12,283 nucleotides of DNA, from NCBI GenBank assembly GCA_900555585.1, contig USLT01000012.1, positions 1 through 12,283 of the forward strand. Direction: 5' to 3'. The stretch is from an uncultured Collinsella sp. Lineage in GTDB: Bacteria; Actinomycetota; Coriobacteriia; Coriobacteriales; Coriobacteriaceae. Both the position numbers and the translations under genes were made by a program. The notes beneath the pieces were generated by a model, which did not search any database, had not been told where the DNA came from, and saw only the letters and a list, made by a program, of their open reading frames with translations. Below, one piece after another: positions 1 to 9,249 of the stretch. Positions within the stretch are counted from its first letter, which is position 1. Each line of letters opens with the position of its first letter.

Positions 1-480
1 CGCCTCGTGCAGGGGGCGTACGAGCTAGCTTGCGGGCGGTACCGCGTCGTCTTCTACCTGGCGGTGGCGGCGGCCGTCGGCATCGGCCTGTACATGCCGG
101 CGCGCGATTTCTACACCGCCTACCGCGCAAGCTATATCCTTGAGCGCCAGATGGAGATCAGGAAGGCGTACAACGATTCCCTCGAGGCCGAGGTCGATCG
201 CTATCTATCCAAGGAGGGCATCGAGGAGGCGGCGCGCGAGCAGGGCATGGTCATGCCCGGAGAGAAGACCATCACGGTCACGGGCGCTGACGACTCGGAC
301 AGCGGCAAGGGCTCGGACAAGGATTCGGAGGCGCCGATGACCTCGGTCGAGGTCGAGCAGGCGGAGCAGGCGGTCTACGACGACTGCCCCTGGTACTTCC
401 AGGTTCTCGACGCGGTGTTCTTCTTCGATGCGGACGAGGGGCGCCAGGTCTCCTCGATCGGCGACTCGTCGGCGAAATAG
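1..480 (+). CDS. FtsB/DivIC-like septum formation initiator protein (5' end probably cut by window)
   Basis: Small bitopic membrane protein of the FtsB/DivIC family, expected to act in the divisome with FtsL/DivIB-type partners. The frame is open from base 1; the first possible start is a GTG at base 7 with no visible Shine-Dalgarno, so the true start probably lies upstream. From that GTG the protein has 157 residues: a short N-terminus with basic residues, one hydrophobic segment at about residues 14-30, a charged, coiled-coil-like stretch at about 40-70, and the family-typical segment EEAAREQGMVMPGE near residues 73-86 (the usual form is a conserved LGMV.PGE). After it comes an acidic low-complexity linker (about 94-125) and a less conserved aromatic patch PWYFQVLDAVFFF. 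The stop codon overlaps the ribosome binding site of the next gene, which suggests translational coupling. The family call is good; assignment to FtsB, DivIC or FtsL is not possible. Confidence 0.75.
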   Translation, partial: RLVQGAYELACGRYRVVFYLAVAAAVGIGLYMPARDFYTAYRASYILERQMEIRKAYNDSLEAEVDRYLSKEGIEEAAREQGMVMPGEKTITVTGADDSDSGKGSDKDSEAPMTSVEVEQAEQAVYDDCPWYFQVLDAVFFFDADEGRQVSSIGDSSAK

Positions 481-489
481 GAGGTGCCC

Positions 490-1467
490 ATGGATAGGAT
501 GCGCCTGGCCGTCATCGACCTGGGAACGGTCTCGTCGCGATTGCTGCTGGCCGAGGTCGAGGACGGGGCGATCGTCTCGTCGCGCAAGCGCACCGTCATC
601 ACGGACTTGGGCGAAGGGGTCGATGCGACCGGTAGGCTCGCCCCCGCCGCGATCGGCCGCGTGGTCGATGCGTGCGCCGGGTTCAAGGGCTTGATCGGCG
701 AGTTCGCTCCCCGTGCCGTCGCGACGACGCTGACGAGCGCGGCCCGCGACGCCGAGAACGGGCGCGAGCTCGTCTCGGCGCTCGAGGGCCTCGGCCTCGC
801 GCCGCAGGTGATCGAGGGCGAGGTCGAGGCGGCGCTCACGTTCTTCGGCGTGGCGCGCGACTTCGAGGGCGGGCGCATCGCGGTCGCGGACTCCGGCGGC
901 GGATCGACGGAGCTCGTGGTCGGCAGCTGGCGGCGGGGGGAGCCCGTCGAACTCGAGCGCGCCGCGTCGCTGCAGGTCGGCTGCCGGCGTATGACGGAGA
1001 GGTTCTGGGGGTCCGGGAAGCCGTCTCCCGCCGCCGTGGAGCGCGCGGCGGGGTATGCCCGCGGATGCTTCGAGGGGTTCTGGGACGATATCGACCGCGC
1101 GCCCGGGCAACTGGTCGCGGTCGGCGGAACGGTGACGACCCTCGTCGCGATGGCGCACGGGATGAAGGTCTACGACTCGTCCCTCGTGCACCTTTCCACG
1201 CTCGGACTCGATGAGGTCGACGCGGCGATCGAGCGCCTCGGCGCCCTGGACGTCGGGCAGATCGCCTCCCTGCCGGGGATCCAGCCCAAGCGGGCGCCGG
1301 TCATCCTGGGCGGCGCGGTGGCCGTCGCCGAGCTCATGCGCGCGGGCGGATACACCGAGCTCGTCGTGAGCGAGAACAGCCTCATGGCCGGCATGGTGCC
1401 CACCATCGTCGAGGCGATTCGCGGCTCCTCCACTTCCATTGGATGGTCGCCGCGCCTGTCGTGGTAG
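490..1467 (+). CDS. Ppx/GppA-family exopolyphosphatase / guanosine pentaphosphatase
   Basis: ASKHA-fold phosphatase of the Ppx/GppA family, which removes terminal phosphate from polyphosphate or converts pppGpp to ppGpp in the cytosol. Visible motifs in order: the N-terminal phosphate loop AVIDLGTVSSRLLLAEV (family form D.GSNS.RL), the second loop ADSGGGSTEL, the third loop AVGGTVTTLVAM, and the C-terminal adenosine-type segment ILGGAVAVAELM followed by VSENSLMAGMV. The length, 325 residues, fits the short Ppx/GppA forms without the C-terminal HD-like domain. I chose the ATG at 490 because AGGAGG at 479-484 sits five bases upstream; the GTG at 484 lies inside that site and the ATG at 499 is rather far. 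It follows the FtsB-like gene by nine bases, an order often seen in actinobacteria. The first motif has Thr-Val in place of the usual Ser-Asn, so substrate preference is open. The last residues (GWSPRLSW) look unconserved. Confidence 0.88.
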   Translation: MDRMRLAVIDLGTVSSRLLLAEVEDGAIVSSRKRTVITDLGEGVDATGRLAPAAIGRVVDACAGFKGLIGEFAPRAVATTLTSAARDAENGRELVSALEGLGLAPQVIEGEVEAALTFFGVARDFEGGRIAVADSGGGSTELVVGSWRRGEPVELERAASLQVGCRRMTERFWGSGKPSPAAVERAAGYARGCFEGFWDDIDRAPGQLVAVGGTVTTLVAMAHGMKVYDSSLVHLSTLGLDEVDAAIERLGALDVGQIASLPGIQPKRAPVILGGAVAVAELMRAGGYTELVVSENSLMAGMVPTIVEAIRGSSTSIGWSPRLSW

Positions 1468-1470
1468 ACT
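1439..1470 (+). promoter_or_regulatory. possible tRNA-Leu promoter inside the end of the phosphatase gene
   Basis: TAGACT at 1465-1470 matches the -10 consensus at four of six places and ends 11 bases before the tRNA, a usual distance. The best upstream partner is TTGGAT at 1439-1444, a poor -35 with a long 20-base spacer. The -10 includes the stop codon of the phosphatase gene. Weak evidence; the tRNA could also be made by read-through from the upstream genes. Confidence 0.25.
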
Positions 1471-1481
1471 GTTGCCCATCC

Positions 1482-1566
1482 GGGGGCGTGGCGGAATTGG
1501 CATACGCAGGAGACTTAAAATCTTCGGCCGAAAGGATTGTGGGTTCGAGTCCCACCGCCCCTACCA
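1482..1566 (+). tRNA. tRNA-Leu (anticodon UAA), CCA encoded
   Basis: A complete class II tRNA of 85 bases. The acceptor arm GGGGGCG pairs with CGCCCCT (first pair G-U), followed by discriminator A and an encoded CCA at 1564-1566. T8-G9, then a D arm of leucine type (GCGGAATTGGCATACGC). The anticodon stem GGAGA/TCTTC (1509-1513 with 1521-1525, one G-U) holds the loop CTTAAAA, so the anticodon TAA is at 1516-1518. A variable arm follows and then the T stem GTGGG/CCCAC around TTCGAGT. No intron is present. It reads UUA, a rare codon in this high-GC DNA, and also UUG by wobble. Confidence 0.96.
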
Positions 1567-1577
1567 TGTGACGCGCG

Positions 1578-1606
1578 GGCGCCTCGTAAGACGGGGTGCC
1601 TTTTTT
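1578..1606 (+). terminator. intrinsic terminator after tRNA-Leu, just before metA
   Basis: A ten-base-pair stem (GGCGCCTCGT at 1578-1587 with ACGGGGTGCC at 1591-1600, two G-U pairs), a three-base loop and then six Ts at 1601-1606. It lies 11 bases after the tRNA CCA and ends 17 bases before the metA start codon, so it should end the tRNA transcript and may also act as an attenuator for metA. The first arm can pair alternatively with the metA ribosome binding site (see findings). Confidence 0.85.
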
Positions 1607-1623
1607 GAACCACGAGGTGAGAT

Positions 1624-2544
1624 ATGCCGATCAGGATCCCCGACGCCCTTCCCGCGACCGCCGCGCTCGAGAGCGAGAACATCTTCGTCATGACCGAGTA
1701 CCGCGCGCTCCATCAGGACATCCGTCCGCTGCGCGTGCTCATCTTGAACCTCATGCCCACCAAGGTGGCCACCGAGACGCAGATCATGCGCAAGCTCTCC
1801 AACACCCCGCTGCAGATCGACGTGGAGCTGCTGCGCACGGCGAGCCACGAGGCGACGCACGTCTCGTCGAGCCATCTCGATGCGTTCTACCGGACGTTCG
1901 ACGAGGTCGAGGATGATTACTACGACGGCCTCATCATCACGGGCGCGCCGGTGGAGCAGATGCCCTTCGAGGAGGTCGACTACTGGCCGGAGCTGTGCCG
2001 CATCATGGATTGGTCCACCATGCACGTGCACTCCACGCTGCATATCTGCTGGGGCGCGCAGGCCGGGCTCTACCACCATTACGGCATCGACAAGCATGAC
2101 TTGCCTCAGAAGGCGTCCGGCGTGTTCGAGCATCGCATCCTCAAGGCGTCGAGCCCGCTCGTCCGCGGCTTCGATGACCGCTTCTGGGCGGTCCATTCGC
2201 GCAACACGGACGTGCGCATCGAGGACGTCGAGGCCGAGCCCGGGCTCGAGATCGTGGCGACGTCGGACGAGGTCGGCCTCTACCTGGTGAAATCGACCGA
2301 TAGCCGGCGGTTCTTCGTCTTCGGCCATCCCGAGTACGATCGCGAGACGCTCAAGCTCGAGTACGAGCGCGACCTCGCCCGCGGCATCGACCCCGAGGTT
2401 CCCCGGAACTACTTCCCCGATGACGACCCGTCCCGCGAGCCGCGCAACACGTGGCGCTCGCAGGGCCAGCTGCTCTATACCAATTGGCTCAACTACTACG
2501 TCTACCAGACGACGCCGTACGACATCGAGCGCGTGGGCGAGTAG
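1624..2544 (+). CDS. metA: homoserine O-acyltransferase MetA, predicted acetyl-CoA type
   Basis: Cytosolic enzyme of methionine synthesis that acylates the hydroxyl of L-homoserine. The full MetA family length is present (306 residues). Visible landmarks: [13 protein letters not shown] at 41-53, [17 protein letters not shown] at 105-121, [16 protein letters not shown] at 140-155 with the nucleophile Cys142, and [11 protein letters not shown] with His235 and Glu237, which complete the known catalytic triad at the family's standard numbers. Residue 111 is Glu. In characterised MetA enzymes Glu111 goes with acetyl-CoA use (Bacillus cereus) and Gly111 with succinyl-CoA use (Escherichia coli), so the product is probably O-acetylhomoserine; this is inference. 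GAGGTGA at 1614-1620 precedes the ATG. The gene stands alone, between a tRNA terminator and a convergent peptidase gene. No SAM riboswitch or T-box fits in the short leader. Confidence 0.95.
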   Translation: MPIRIPDALPATAALESENIFVMTEYRALHQDIRPLRVLILNLMPTKVATETQIMRKLSNTPLQIDVELLRTASHEATHVSSSHLDAFYRTFDEVEDDYYDGLIITGAPVEQMPFEEVDYWPELCRIMDWSTMHVHSTLHICWGAQAGLYHHYGIDKHDLPQKASGVFEHRILKASSPLVRGFDDRFWAVHSRNTDVRIEDVEAEPGLEIVATSDEVGLYLVKSTDSRRFFVFGHPEYDRETLKLEYERDLARGIDPEVPRNYFPDDDPSREPRNTWRSQGQLLYTNWLNYYVYQTTPYDIERVGE

Positions 2545-2564
2545 GGAGGGGTCCCGCAAGCAAA

Positions 2565-2600
2565 AGCGGCGCGGCGGCTCGAAGGGGCCGCCGCGCCGCT
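2565..2600 (-). terminator. intrinsic terminator of the M16C peptidase gene, between convergent genes
   Basis: A perfect 14-base-pair stem (2565-2578 with 2587-2600) with an eight-base loop. Reading on the minus strand, the stem runs straight into TTTT (AAAA on the plus strand at 2562-2565) and lies 22 bases after the peptidase stop codon. On the plus strand no T-tract follows, so it is a classical terminator only for the minus-strand gene, although such a strong hairpin may also slow transcripts leaving metA. Confidence 0.85.
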
Positions 2601-2622
2601 AGACATCAGAGTCGCCGGGCGC

Positions 2623-5589
2623 CTATGCCATCAGGTCGATCACGTTGAGGTCGGCCCTGCTCGCCTCGATGATCTCGCGGCCGCCGAAGACGCACAGCGG
2701 CGCCTCCTCGGCCACGCGCGAGACGACCTCGCCGAGCTCGCGGAGATGCTCGGGCGTGGTGCCGAGCAGTTGCTCGCGGAGCTGCGCGCGCCAGGCGGCG
2801 GGCCGCTTCGCCAGATAGTTGAGGTCCTGCCGCTTGGCGAGCCCATAGGGCTTCACGGGGGCGTCGAAGCTCGCCGCGCAGCTCACGATGAGGCCGTCGA
2901 AGGCATCTGCATCGGGCTCGTACGACGCCAGCCAGGCGCCCGCCCGCGCGATGCGCTCGAGCGACGGATCGATGGCGGGGTCGCGGTAGGTGTAGAACGC
3001 GAGCTGCGAGCCCGCCACCGAGCGGAAGCCGCAACCGTAGGCGCCGCCCTTCACGCGGATCTCGTTCCATAGGTACTCGTAGGTGAGCGCCTGCGAGAGC
3101 GCGCTCCATGACCCGTCGGTCTCGATGCCGAGCACGCGCGGATCGGTCGCGCGGGCGACGTAGCACACATCGCTGGGGATGATGAACGCCTCGCGTTTGG
3201 GCTCGGGCATGGGGACGTACAGCTCCTTCGCGGGCGCGGTGCGCGGGGCCAGGCCCAGGTCGCCCGCCGCCTCCCAATAGCGCCGGTAGTCCTCGTCGCT
3301 GCCGGTGAAGCTCGTCGCCACGCCGGTCGAGGCGAAGATCCGCTCCTGCAGCTCGCGCAGCTTGTCGCAGAGCCCGTCCTTGCGCTCGTCGAAGTGGTCG
3401 AGCAGGTCGCGCAGGAAGCGGTAGAAGTCGACGCCCGACAGCTGCTGGGCGACGACCGCGGCGGGGGAGACGTAGGACAGCGCGCGGCCGAGCGCCGCCT
3501 GGTGCCCGGCGTTGAGGAAGGCCTGCTCCATGCCGATGCGCATCTGCACGAGCACGTCGCGGATGCGGTCGGTGTCCTCGAACACGGTCTCGCTCCAGAC
3601 CTCGCGCGGGATGCGCGCGAGGTGCTCGATCTTCTCGGACAGGGCGCCGGCCGATACGGTGAGCTTGGGCGCGGCGAGCTTCCAGTTGGGCTGGCCGATC
3701 ACCTCGCAGCGGAACGACAGGAAGCCGAGGTTGGAGTCGATATAGCTGTCGAGCTCGGCGGCGGAGCGACTCTTGGTGGCGAGCTGCTGCATGAGGCGCG
3801 CGAGGATGGTGGCGTAGGGGAGCTCGGCGAACGAGAGGTGCGAGATGTCGAAGTACTCGACCGCGTAGGCGAGCTGGTGCGTCGGGATGTCGTGCTTGAG
3901 GCAGGGCAGCGGCGATGCCGCATCGAGCGCGAAGGGCGGCTCGGGGCGGGCCTCGCCGATGTCGGAGACGTGCAGGCGCGGCAGCGTCGCCTTGGCCTCC
4001 GGCGCGTCCTCGGCCTCCTGGGCGGCGCGCAAGGCGTCGACGTTGGCGCAGACCTCGTCACGGGCTTCATCGGACATCCGTGCGAGCGCGGCGGCGAGCT
4101 CGGCCTCCTCGCCGGCGTCCCCCTCGGTCGCGTCGCCCGCGACGGGCGCGAGCTCCACGAGGGCGCGGTGCTCGCTTTCCAGCACGAGCTCGCGCAGCAG
4201 GTCCTCGAAATAGGTGGTATCCAGCAGCTCGCGCAGCTCGGCGTAGATGGGCGCGTACTGCAGGGCCAAGGTGGCGTCGTCGTCGCTGTAGAGCCAGGTG
4301 CCCAGGGCGTCGCAGGCTATCGCCACGCCGTCGGGGTAGCCGTAGTCGCGCTGGCGCAGGTCGTATTCCTCGCTGGCGAGCACGGCCTCGAGGCGCTCGC
4401 GCGGGATGCCGTCCTCCACCAGGCGGCGGCACTCCTCCTCGACGATGCGCCGCAGCTCGCGCGCGGCCCCGGGCTCGGCGTTCTGCACCATGATGAGCTC
4501 GTAGGGCTGCAGGCGGTCGCCCGCGGTGTAGCTGGTGATGTTGCCGCCCAGGTTCGCCGCCATGAGGGCCTTCTTCACCGGCGCCTCGTTGGAGCCCAGG
4601 ATGGCGTCGAAGATCATGTCGGCGGCGACCAGGCGCTTGCGGTCGTGCGCCGTGCCGATGACGTAGGCGAGGCCCGCCATGGCGTTTTCGGGCGTGGTGC
4701 GCATCTCGATGCGCTTGTAGTCGCAGACGACGGGCGCCTGCATCTCGAGCGCGTTGGGCGCGCCGGCGCCGGCGCGCGAGGCGCGGTTCTCGCGCGAGAG
4801 GAACTCGTCGTCCAAAAACGCGAGGAAGCGCTCGGCGTCCAGGTCGCCGTAGAGCGTCATGTAGCTGTTGGCGAGGTTGTAGTGGCGGGCATGGTTGTCG
4901 AGGAAGCCCTCGTAGGTGAGCGTGGGGATCGCGCGGGGGTTGCCGCCCGACTCGAACGCGTAGGCGGTGTCGGGGAACAGCGCGCCGTTGACGGCGTTGT
5001 CCAGCACGTCCATGGGGTCGGACAGGGCGCCCTTCATCTCGTTGAACACAACGCCGTTGTAGCGCAGCCGGTCGTCGGCGGGGGTCTCGCCGCGGTCGAG
5101 CTCGTAGTGCCAACCTTCCTGCTCGAAGATGGCGCGCTTGGTGTAGATGGCGGGGTTGAGCACGGCGTCCATGTAGACGCTGGCGAGGTTCATGAGGTCC
5201 TGCTCGTTGGTGGAGGCGACCGGGTAGACGGTCTTGTCCGGATAGGTCATGGCGTTCAGGAACGTCTGCATCGAGCTCTTGATGAGGTCGACGAAGGGCT
5301 CCTTCACGGGGTAGCGGTCCGACCCGCACAGGACCGAGTGCTCCAGGATGTGGAAGACGCCCGTGTCGTCGGCCGGCGGCGTCTTGAACGCGATGGAGAA
5401 CGCCTTGTTCTCGTCCTCGCAGGGCAGGTACATGAGGCGGGCGCCCGTGGCCTCGTGGCGCAGGATGTAGGCGTCGGCGTCGAGTTCGGGCACCTCTTCG
5501 CGCGAGACGGTCGCGAATCCGTGGAGGCTCGCGCCCCCGTCGAGCAGTTCGGCGGCGCGTGCGCGCGCGGTGGTCGTGGTGTTCGTCAT
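2623..5589 (-). CDS. M16C-family zinc metallopeptidase (presequence protease / falcilysin type)
   Basis: A two-half, insulinase-type zinc peptidase of 988 residues, the usual size of the PreP/Cym1/falcilysin group, which degrades short peptides inside a closed chamber. The inverted zinc motif HILEH is at 80-84 (His80, catalytic Glu83, His84), followed by SVLCGS and the family-typical PVKEPFVDL. The third metal ligand is Glu184 in VVFNEMKG, 100 residues after His84, as expected. The C-terminal half keeps EIRVKGGAYGCGF, the region with the conserved Arg-Tyr pair of M16 enzymes. No signal peptide is seen, so it is probably cytosolic. The start is the ATG at 5589, with AAGGAG four to five bases upstream; an in-frame start 16 codons further upstream has no such site and would cross the dyad at 5611-5640. 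Transcribed alone, divergent from the AEC transporter gene. The physiological substrate is unknown. Confidence 0.93.
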   Translation of the reverse strand: MTNTTTTARARAAELLDGGASLHGFATVSREEVPELDADAYILRHEATGARLMYLPCEDENKAFSIAFKTPPADDTGVFHILEHSVLCGSDRYPVKEPFVDLIKSSMQTFLNAMTYPDKTVYPVASTNEQDLMNLASVYMDAVLNPAIYTKRAIFEQEGWHYELDRGETPADDRLRYNGVVFNEMKGALSDPMDVLDNAVNGALFPDTAYAFESGGNPRAIPTLTYEGFLDNHARHYNLANSYMTLYGDLDAERFLAFLDDEFLSRENRASRAGAGAPNALEMQAPVVCDYKRIEMRTTPENAMAGLAYVIGTAHDRKRLVAADMIFDAILGSNEAPVKKALMAANLGGNITSYTAGDRLQPYELIMVQNAEPGAARELRRIVEEECRRLVEDGIPRERLEAVLASEEYDLRQRDYGYPDGVAIACDALGTWLYSDDDATLALQYAPIYAELRELLDTTYFEDLLRELVLESEHRALVELAPVAGDATEGDAGEEAELAAALARMSDEARDEVCANVDALRAAQEAEDAPEAKATLPRLHVSDIGEARPEPPFALDAASPLPCLKHDIPTHQLAYAVEYFDISHLSFAELPYATILARLMQQLATKSRSAAELDSYIDSNLGFLSFRCEVIGQPNWKLAAPKLTVSAGALSEKIEHLARIPREVWSETVFEDTDRIRDVLVQMRIGMEQAFLNAGHQAALGRALSYVSPAAVVAQQLSGVDFYRFLRDLLDHFDERKDGLCDKLRELQERIFASTGVATSFTGSDEDYRRYWEAAGDLGLAPRTAPAKELYVPMPEPKREAFIIPSDVCYVARATDPRVLGIETDGSWSALSQALTYEYLWNEIRVKGGAYGCGFRSVAGSQLAFYTYRDPAIDPSLERIARAGAWLASYEPDADAFDGLIVSCAASFDAPVKPYGLAKRQDLNYLAKRPAAWRAQLREQLLGTTPEHLRELGEVVSRVAEEAPLCVFGGREIIEASRADLNVIDLMA

Positions 5590-5610
5590 GATGCTCCTTT
5601 GCATCGCGGT

Positions 5611-5640
5611 CGTTTGCTGGTGATAGCTTACCCGCAAACG
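5611..5640. promoter_or_regulatory. 30-bp inverted repeat in the divergent promoter region
   Basis: Arms CGTTTGC (5611-5617) and GCAAACG (5634-5640) are perfect inverted copies, and the inside continues the symmetry with GGT at 5619-5621 and ACC at 5630-5632. It lies 21 bases upstream of the peptidase start codon. On the minus strand it contains TAAGCT, a weak -10 with TTCGTA 17 bases upstream as a weak -35, so it could be an operator over the peptidase promoter, or a hairpin in the leader. A second small dyad AACGC-GT-GCGTT overlaps it at 5637-5648. No regulator is identified. Confidence 0.45.
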
Positions 5641-5700
5641 CGTGCGTTACGAATCGCGAAAACGGGCCCTGCGGCGCCCGCGGCCGCCCCGACCGCCGCG

Positions 5701-5706
5701 TACAAT
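5701..5706 (+). promoter_or_regulatory. probable -10 element of the AEC transporter gene
   Basis: TACAAT matches the -10 consensus at five of six positions in otherwise very GC-rich DNA. It would start a transcript about 31 bases before the ATG at 5744. No good -35 is seen at the expected distance, so the promoter may be weak or need an activator. Confidence 0.4.
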
Positions 5707-5743
5707 GTATCGGCCGCGCACTTCGGGAGGGAGCCCCAGCCAG

Positions 5744-6670
5744 ATGGATATGTCGATCGCGGGCACGATGCCCGTCATGCTGACGCAGATAGCCGCGATG
5801 TTCCTGATGATGGGCATCGGAGCCGCGATGTTCAGGAGCGGCAAGCTCAGCAACGAGGGGGTATCGCAGATGAGCACGGTCGCGTTGTACGTTGCGACCT
5901 CGGGCGTCATCCTGCGCTCGCTCGCCGTCGACTTCGACCCCGCCCTGATGGGCGAGGCGGTCGTCTGCTCGGTCCTGACCATCGTCTTCACGGCGATGTC
6001 CGCCCTCGTCGCGCGACTCCTCTACCGGGACCGCCGGCGCATCGCCCAGCTCGGGATCATGGTGTCGAACATGGGATTCGTCGGGATCCCGCTGGTCGAT
6101 AGCGTGATGGGCGGGGAGTACGTCTTCTACATCTCGGTGTGCATCGCGACCCAGCTCGCGATAACGTGGACCTACGGCGTCTGGCTCGTGGCGAACGACG
6201 CCTCGGTCATCTCCGTGCGGAGGATCCTGACCAACCCCGCGATCCTGTCCTCGGCGCTCGGCCTCGCGCTGTTCGCGTCGCCGTTCGAGCTGCCCGCCGT
6301 CGCCATGGAGACGGTCGACGGCATGGCGAACCTCAACGAGGGGCTCGCCATGCTGATCTTGGGCTCGTACCTGGCCCAGACGGACCTGCGGAGCCTGGCC
6401 CGCGACAAGAACCTCTATCTGGCGACCTTCGCGCGCCTGGTCGTGGTGCCCGCGCTTGTGGTCGCCGCGCTCGTCCCGGTCCCCGTGGCGGTGCCGGTCA
6501 AGATGGCGGTCGTGATCGGGTTCGCGGCTCCATGCGGCGCCGTCACGGCGATGTTCCCGCAGCTCTTCGGCGGCGACTATCGCTTCGGCGCGGGGCTCGT
6601 CTCCGCGTCGACGCTGCTATCGCTCGCCACCATGCCGGTGGTGCTCGCGGCGTCGCTACTCGTCTTCTAG
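5744..6670 (+). CDS. AEC (auxin efflux carrier) family transporter
   Basis: Integral membrane carrier of 308 residues, the family's normal length, with about ten hydrophobic segments spread over the whole protein. Family landmarks seen: SNMGFVGIPLV at 108-118, the central NEGLAMLILGSYLA at 198-211 after a hydrophilic loop, RLVVVPALVV at 231-240, and AAPCGAVTAMFPQLFGGD at 261-278 in the last third. AEC members export organic acids such as malate, or other anions; the substrate here cannot be read from sequence. I start it at the ATG at 5744, preceded by the purine-rich AGGGAG at 5728-5733 and directly followed by the first membrane segment. The longer open frame from 5642 adds 34 Arg/Pro-rich residues that look like a translated leader. 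It ends on a CTAG shared with the converging regulator gene. Confidence 0.87.
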   Translation: MDMSIAGTMPVMLTQIAAMFLMMGIGAAMFRSGKLSNEGVSQMSTVALYVATSGVILRSLAVDFDPALMGEAVVCSVLTIVFTAMSALVARLLYRDRRRIAQLGIMVSNMGFVGIPLVDSVMGGEYVFYISVCIATQLAITWTYGVWLVANDASVISVRRILTNPAILSSALGLALFASPFELPAVAMETVDGMANLNEGLAMLILGSYLAQTDLRSLARDKNLYLATFARLVVVPALVVAALVPVPVAVPVKMAVVIGFAAPCGAVTAMFPQLFGGDYRFGAGLVSASTLLSLATMPVVLAASLLVF

Positions 6671-7536
6671 CGCCCGACCGCCCGGTCGCGGGCGAGCGCG
6701 GGCAGGGCGGTGCGGGGGAGCGCGAGCTCGAGTGCTCCGCGCGCGCGGTCCCAGTCGCGCGCGAAGATGCAGCCGAAGAGCGTGTCGAGCGCGAACTGGA
6801 CCGCGATATGGCTGGCGAACTGCGTGATGCGGTCCTGCAGGCTCTCGCGGTCGCTGACGCGCAGGTAGCACGCGAACCCGGGGTTGAGCGACGCCGCCCG
6901 AGGCGTCCCGACGAGCACGGCGGGGGTCCCGCGTTCGGCGAGGATCGGCGCCACCCGCTCGATGCTCGTGCCGAGGCCCGAGTAGGAGATGAGCAGGGCG
7001 GCGCGCGTCTCGTCCGAGCGCAGCGCCGTCCATACCTGGCGTTCGGCGTCGGCGGGACACGCGGCGTCGATGCCGCACGAGAGCAGGCGGTTGCAAAACA
7101 TCTGCGCTGGGTAGAGGTTGTGCGAGGCGGTGTAGACGTCGACGCCCGAGGCGCCGCCGAGGAGCTCGGCCGCGGCGTCGAGGTCGCGCGGATCGAGCAG
7201 TGCCCGGGTGTCCCGCACCGTCGTCTCGTATACCGACGCCATGCGCCCGCCGATGGTCTCGCCCCCGTCCCCGCGCGAGAAGGGGAAGTTGATGTCGACG
7301 CCCGCCGCCTCTCCGGCCCGGCTGCGCGCGAGCTCCACCTTGAGCTCCTTGAACCCCTCCAGACCGAGCTTCTTGCAGAAGCGGTGCACGCTGGGGACCG
7401 ATGCGCTCGCCGCCTTCGCGAAATCCTTGATGCCGAGCCGCGCGAGCCGCGGCCCGAGCTCGACGGCCGTCGCCGCGAGCTGCTGCTCGACGGGGGTGAG
7501 GCCGCGCGCGTCCTCGATGCGCCGGATGACGTCCAT
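6667..7536 (-). CDS. MurR/RpiR-family transcriptional regulator (HTH plus SIS domain)
   Basis: DNA-binding regulator of 289 residues. The N-terminal RpiR-type helix-turn-helix covers about residues 1-75, with the recognition segment FAKAASASVPSVHRFCKKLG at 39-58. A SIS sugar-phosphate-binding domain covers about 115-240, with the typical LLISYSGLGTSI at 181-192. Such proteins bind a phosphosugar and usually repress a neighbouring sugar-use gene. The start is the ATG at 7536 with AAGGGG five bases upstream; an alternative TTG at 7563 lies inside the repeats of the intergenic region. It is divergent from the GH1 glucosidase gene, so that gene and its own gene are the likely targets, with a product of beta-glucoside 6-phosphate cleavage, or the phosphoglucoside itself, as likely signal. 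Substrate and polarity of control are inference. Confidence 0.9.
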   Translation of the reverse strand: MDVIRRIEDARGLTPVEQQLAATAVELGPRLARLGIKDFAKAASASVPSVHRFCKKLGLEGFKELKVELARSRAGEAAGVDINFPFSRGDGGETIGGRMASVYETTVRDTRALLDPRDLDAAAELLGGASGVDVYTASHNLYPAQMFCNRLLSCGIDAACPADAERQVWTALRSDETRAALLISYSGLGTSIERVAPILAERGTPAVLVGTPRAASLNPGFACYLRVSDRESLQDRITQFASHIAVQFALDTLFGCIFARDWDRARGALELALPRTALPALARDRAVGR

Positions 7537-7560
7537 GCAGTCCCCTTGCCACTTAGGTAT

Positions 7561-9173
<1,613 letters not shown>

Positions 9174-9188
9174 TCCCTCGCCCCGTCT

Positions 9189-9216
9189 CCCGCGGGCGCC
9201 GTCGCGCGCCCGCGGG
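9189..9216 (+). terminator. strong hairpin after the glucosidase gene, no T-tract
   Basis: CCCGCGGGCGC (9189-9199) pairs perfectly with GCGCCCGCGGG (9206-9216), 11 base pairs with a six-base loop, 15 bases after the stop codon. The next bases are TCGCGCGA, not a T-tract, so it is an atypical terminator or a transcript-stabilising 3' end. It separates the glucosidase transcript from the promoter of the antiterminator gene. Confidence 0.45.
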
Positions 9217-9249
9217 TCGCGCGATGCGTGTCGGATGACGACTGATCTA

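Noticed and set aside
205..1503. A 432-codon minus-strand frame over the FtsB-like, phosphatase and tRNA region
   Set aside because: It is Arg/Asp/Ala-rich, overlaps two clear genes and part of a tRNA, and has no recognisable motif.
1607..1623. A SAM riboswitch or T-box in front of metA
   Set aside because: Only 57 bases separate the tRNA from metA, most of them the terminator; no aptamer or T-box sequence fits.
3394..6102. A 902-codon open frame on the plus strand opposite the peptidase gene
   Set aside because: It is the high-GC shadow of the M16C gene: its translation is Val/Gly/Ala/Arg-rich with no domain, and it runs into the transporter gene in the wrong frame.
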